This document shows, piece after piece, positions 5,196 to 6,625 of a DNA stretch of 6,625 nucleotides (positions are counted from its first letter, which is position 1; the number at the start of each line of letters is the position of its first letter). Position numbers and translations under genes: made by a program. The notes beneath the pieces were generated by a model, which saw only the letters and a list, made by a program, of their open reading frames with translations, was not told the DNA's origin and did not search any database. Source of the DNA: Lachnospiraceae bacterium (lineage in GTDB: Bacteria; Bacillota_A; Clostridia; Lachnospirales; Lachnospiraceae); the NCBI GenBank assembly GCA_017523185.1, contig JAFWXB010000036.1:1-6625 (forward strand), given 5' to 3'.

Positions 5196-6625
5196 ATGCA
5201 AAAGATTTTACAATTAGGATTTCGATATATTGATAAGAAAAAGTATATAGTATATTTGTTATTGTCTGGAATAGGTAGTGTATTAGGAATGATTATTCCT
5301 CTTATTATGGGAGAAATTATTAATAAATTGACAGAAGAACAAATATTTTCTTATTTACTGTATAGTATTAGTTTTTTCTTTTTATTAAATGTACTTCAAC
5401 AAATATGTGGAATATGCGAAAATTATTTAGGCACAAAGTTGGGAATGGATTCAGGATATAAAGCAAATCGGGATTTTATAAAAAAAATGTATCATACTTC
5501 TTATTTGAATATTTGTCGAGAAGACCCATCTATGTTACATCAGAAAATAAGCAATGATATAGGCGTAATTGTGAATTTTTCCATTTATTTTTTAAAAAAT
5601 CTTTTTGGAAATATTATTTATACAATTTTTGTATTTTGTGTATTAATTTCAGAATCGCTTATCTTATGTGTTATGGTGTTTTTATTAGCAGTAATTTATG
5701 CAATCGTATATCTTTTGTCAAAAAAAGAATTATATACTATAGGATATGAAGTAAAAGAATGTCAAACTACTTTTTTTGGAAAATTGTATAGTATGTTTTT
5801 TTATATGAAATCCATACGAAATAATGGATTTGAAGAAATCAGTTTTATAAAGCAAGATAAAGAATATAAAAATTATTATAAAACTTTAATGAAGCAAGTT
5901 GGTATAAATAATAAATTTCAGACAATGATTCAAATGATTTCTCTTTTTGCACAGATAGGTATGTTTATATATGGTGGTTATATGGTAATTCATAATGAGT
6001 TAAGTATTGGTATGTTAGTTGTTATATTGGATTATTTTTCTGTTATTTTACAGTCTACCAATTATTTTTTAAATTTAGGAAAAACATATCAAGATACAAG
6101 AAGTAGTTATGAGAGAATTTTGCCATATGAGGATATGCAAAAAATTCCAAAAGGAATTGTGAAAATAGAGAAAATAAATCAAATAGAATTAAAAGAAGTT
6201 GCATTTCATTATTTTAATCAGGAAAATTTATTTCAAATCAATCAGCATTTTGAAAAAGGAAATATTTATTGGATAAAAGGAAAAAATGGGATTGGAAAAT
6301 CCACATTAATGAATTTAATATTAGGACTGTATGGAAAAGAGTATAGTGGGAAAATTTGTATCAATGGAATGAGTATAGAAGAAATAGATATAGCATATAT
6401 GCTAGAAAATCGTATAGCAATTATTGAGCAAGACCCTTATCTGTTGACAGATAGTTTATATAATAATATGATTTGTAAAACAAAATCAGAGTCAAAACAA
6501 TATAAGCAAGAATTAAAGTATTTATTAACATTATTTGATATGGACGAATTTATTAATAAACAAGACAATGGTTTAGATACTATTTATAATTCTATGAATA
6601 CTACTATGTCAGGTGGAGAAAAACA
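5196..6625 (+). CDS. ABC exporter, fused transmembrane and ATPase domains (3' partial)
   Basis: The frame is open to the window end (476 full codons). The start at 5196 is chosen because AAAGG (5184-5188) lies 7 nt upstream; an in-frame ATG at 5181 has no ribosome binding site. Residues 1-300 form an ABC-exporter membrane domain with about six helices (near 19-40, 53-72, 130-150, 154-175, 247-265, 270-290). The ATPase domain follows: Walker A GKNGIGKST (362-370), Q-loop Gln412 in IIEQDPYLL, and the signature MSGGEKQ, whose last codon is cut by the window edge. Walker B and the H-loop must lie beyond. There is no N-terminal C39 peptidase domain, so any leader would be removed by another protease. 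Position 40 nt after the radical SAM gene on the same strand implies co-transcription and export of the modified peptide. It could instead give self-immunity or move another substrate. Codon use is as AT-rich as in its neighbours. Confidence 0.88.
   Translation, partial: MQKILQLGFRYIDKKKYIVYLLLSGIGSVLGMIIPLIMGEIINKLTEEQIFSYLLYSISFFFLLNVLQQICGICENYLGTKLGMDSGYKANRDFIKKMYHTSYLNICREDPSMLHQKISNDIGVIVNFSIYFLKNLFGNIIYTIFVFCVLISESLILCVMVFLLAVIYAIVYLLSKKELYTIGYEVKECQTTFFGKLYSMFFYMKSIRNNGFEEISFIKQDKEYKNYYKTLMKQVGINNKFQTMIQMISLFAQIGMFIYGGYMVIHNELSIGMLVVILDYFSVILQSTNYFLNLGKTYQDTRSSYERILPYEDMQKIPKGIVKIEKINQIELKEVAFHYFNQENLFQINQHFEKGNIYWIKGKNGIGKSTLMNLILGLYGKEYSGKICINGMSIEEIDIAYMLENRIAIIEQDPYLLTDSLYNNMICKTKSESKQYKQELKYLLTLFDMDEFINKQDNGLDTIYNSMNTTMSGGEK

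Noticed and set aside
1..6625. CRISPR array, tRNA/rRNA genes, insertion sequence ends
   Set aside because: No regularly spaced repeats, cloverleaf-like segments, transposase genes or terminal inverted repeats were found on reading both strands.

Overview
The window is strongly A+T-rich, with A/T-ending codons, strong AGGAGG-type ribosome binding sites and a rho-independent terminator. This points to a low-GC Firmicute. The gene content (a transglutaminase-like surface protein with S-layer-like repeats, a SPASM radical SAM enzyme, an XRE/TPR regulator) fits an anaerobic Clostridia member, perhaps Lachnospiraceae. The taxon is inferred from style only.

Layout. (1) 1-1440, plus strand: the 3' part of a gene for a transglutaminase-like protein with an intact Cys-His-Asp triad. 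It ends before a strong terminator hairpin (1493-1536). (2) 1441-1680: intergenic, with the terminator, a second AT-rich hairpin and the 5' region of a small gene. (3) 1681-1818, plus: a 45-codon ORF with a good ribosome binding site. It encodes a signal-peptide-like peptide with a polar tail containing two Cys. (4) 1815-3722, minus: a 635-residue cytoplasmic regulator that reads as a tandem duplication of an XRE helix-turn-helix plus TPR-like helical unit. It converges on the small ORF and overlaps it by 4 bp. (5) 3723-3820: a compact divergent control region. It holds a near-consensus promoter for the regulator and a perfect 19-bp palindrome covering that promoter's -10 box. (6) 3821-5155, plus: a radical SAM/SPASM peptide maturase. 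(7) 5196 to the window end, plus: an ABC exporter with fused membrane and ATPase domains, cut off just after its signature motif.

Working model (inference). Items 3-7 look like a peptide-signalling-controlled RiPP locus. The small exported peptide, or a fragment of it, would be sensed by the TPR regulator in the manner of RRNPP systems (Rgg, PlcR, PrgX and relatives). The regulator would control itself and the divergent operon through the palindrome. The radical SAM enzyme would modify a ribosomal peptide, and the ABC protein would export it. The layout recalls streptococcal Rgg/SHP-controlled radical SAM RiPP clusters, but the regulator here is a double-length, two-HTH protein. No classical precursor gene sits next to the maturase within the window. 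The 45-residue peptide may therefore be the pheromone, the RiPP precursor, or both, or the precursor may lie beyond position 6625.
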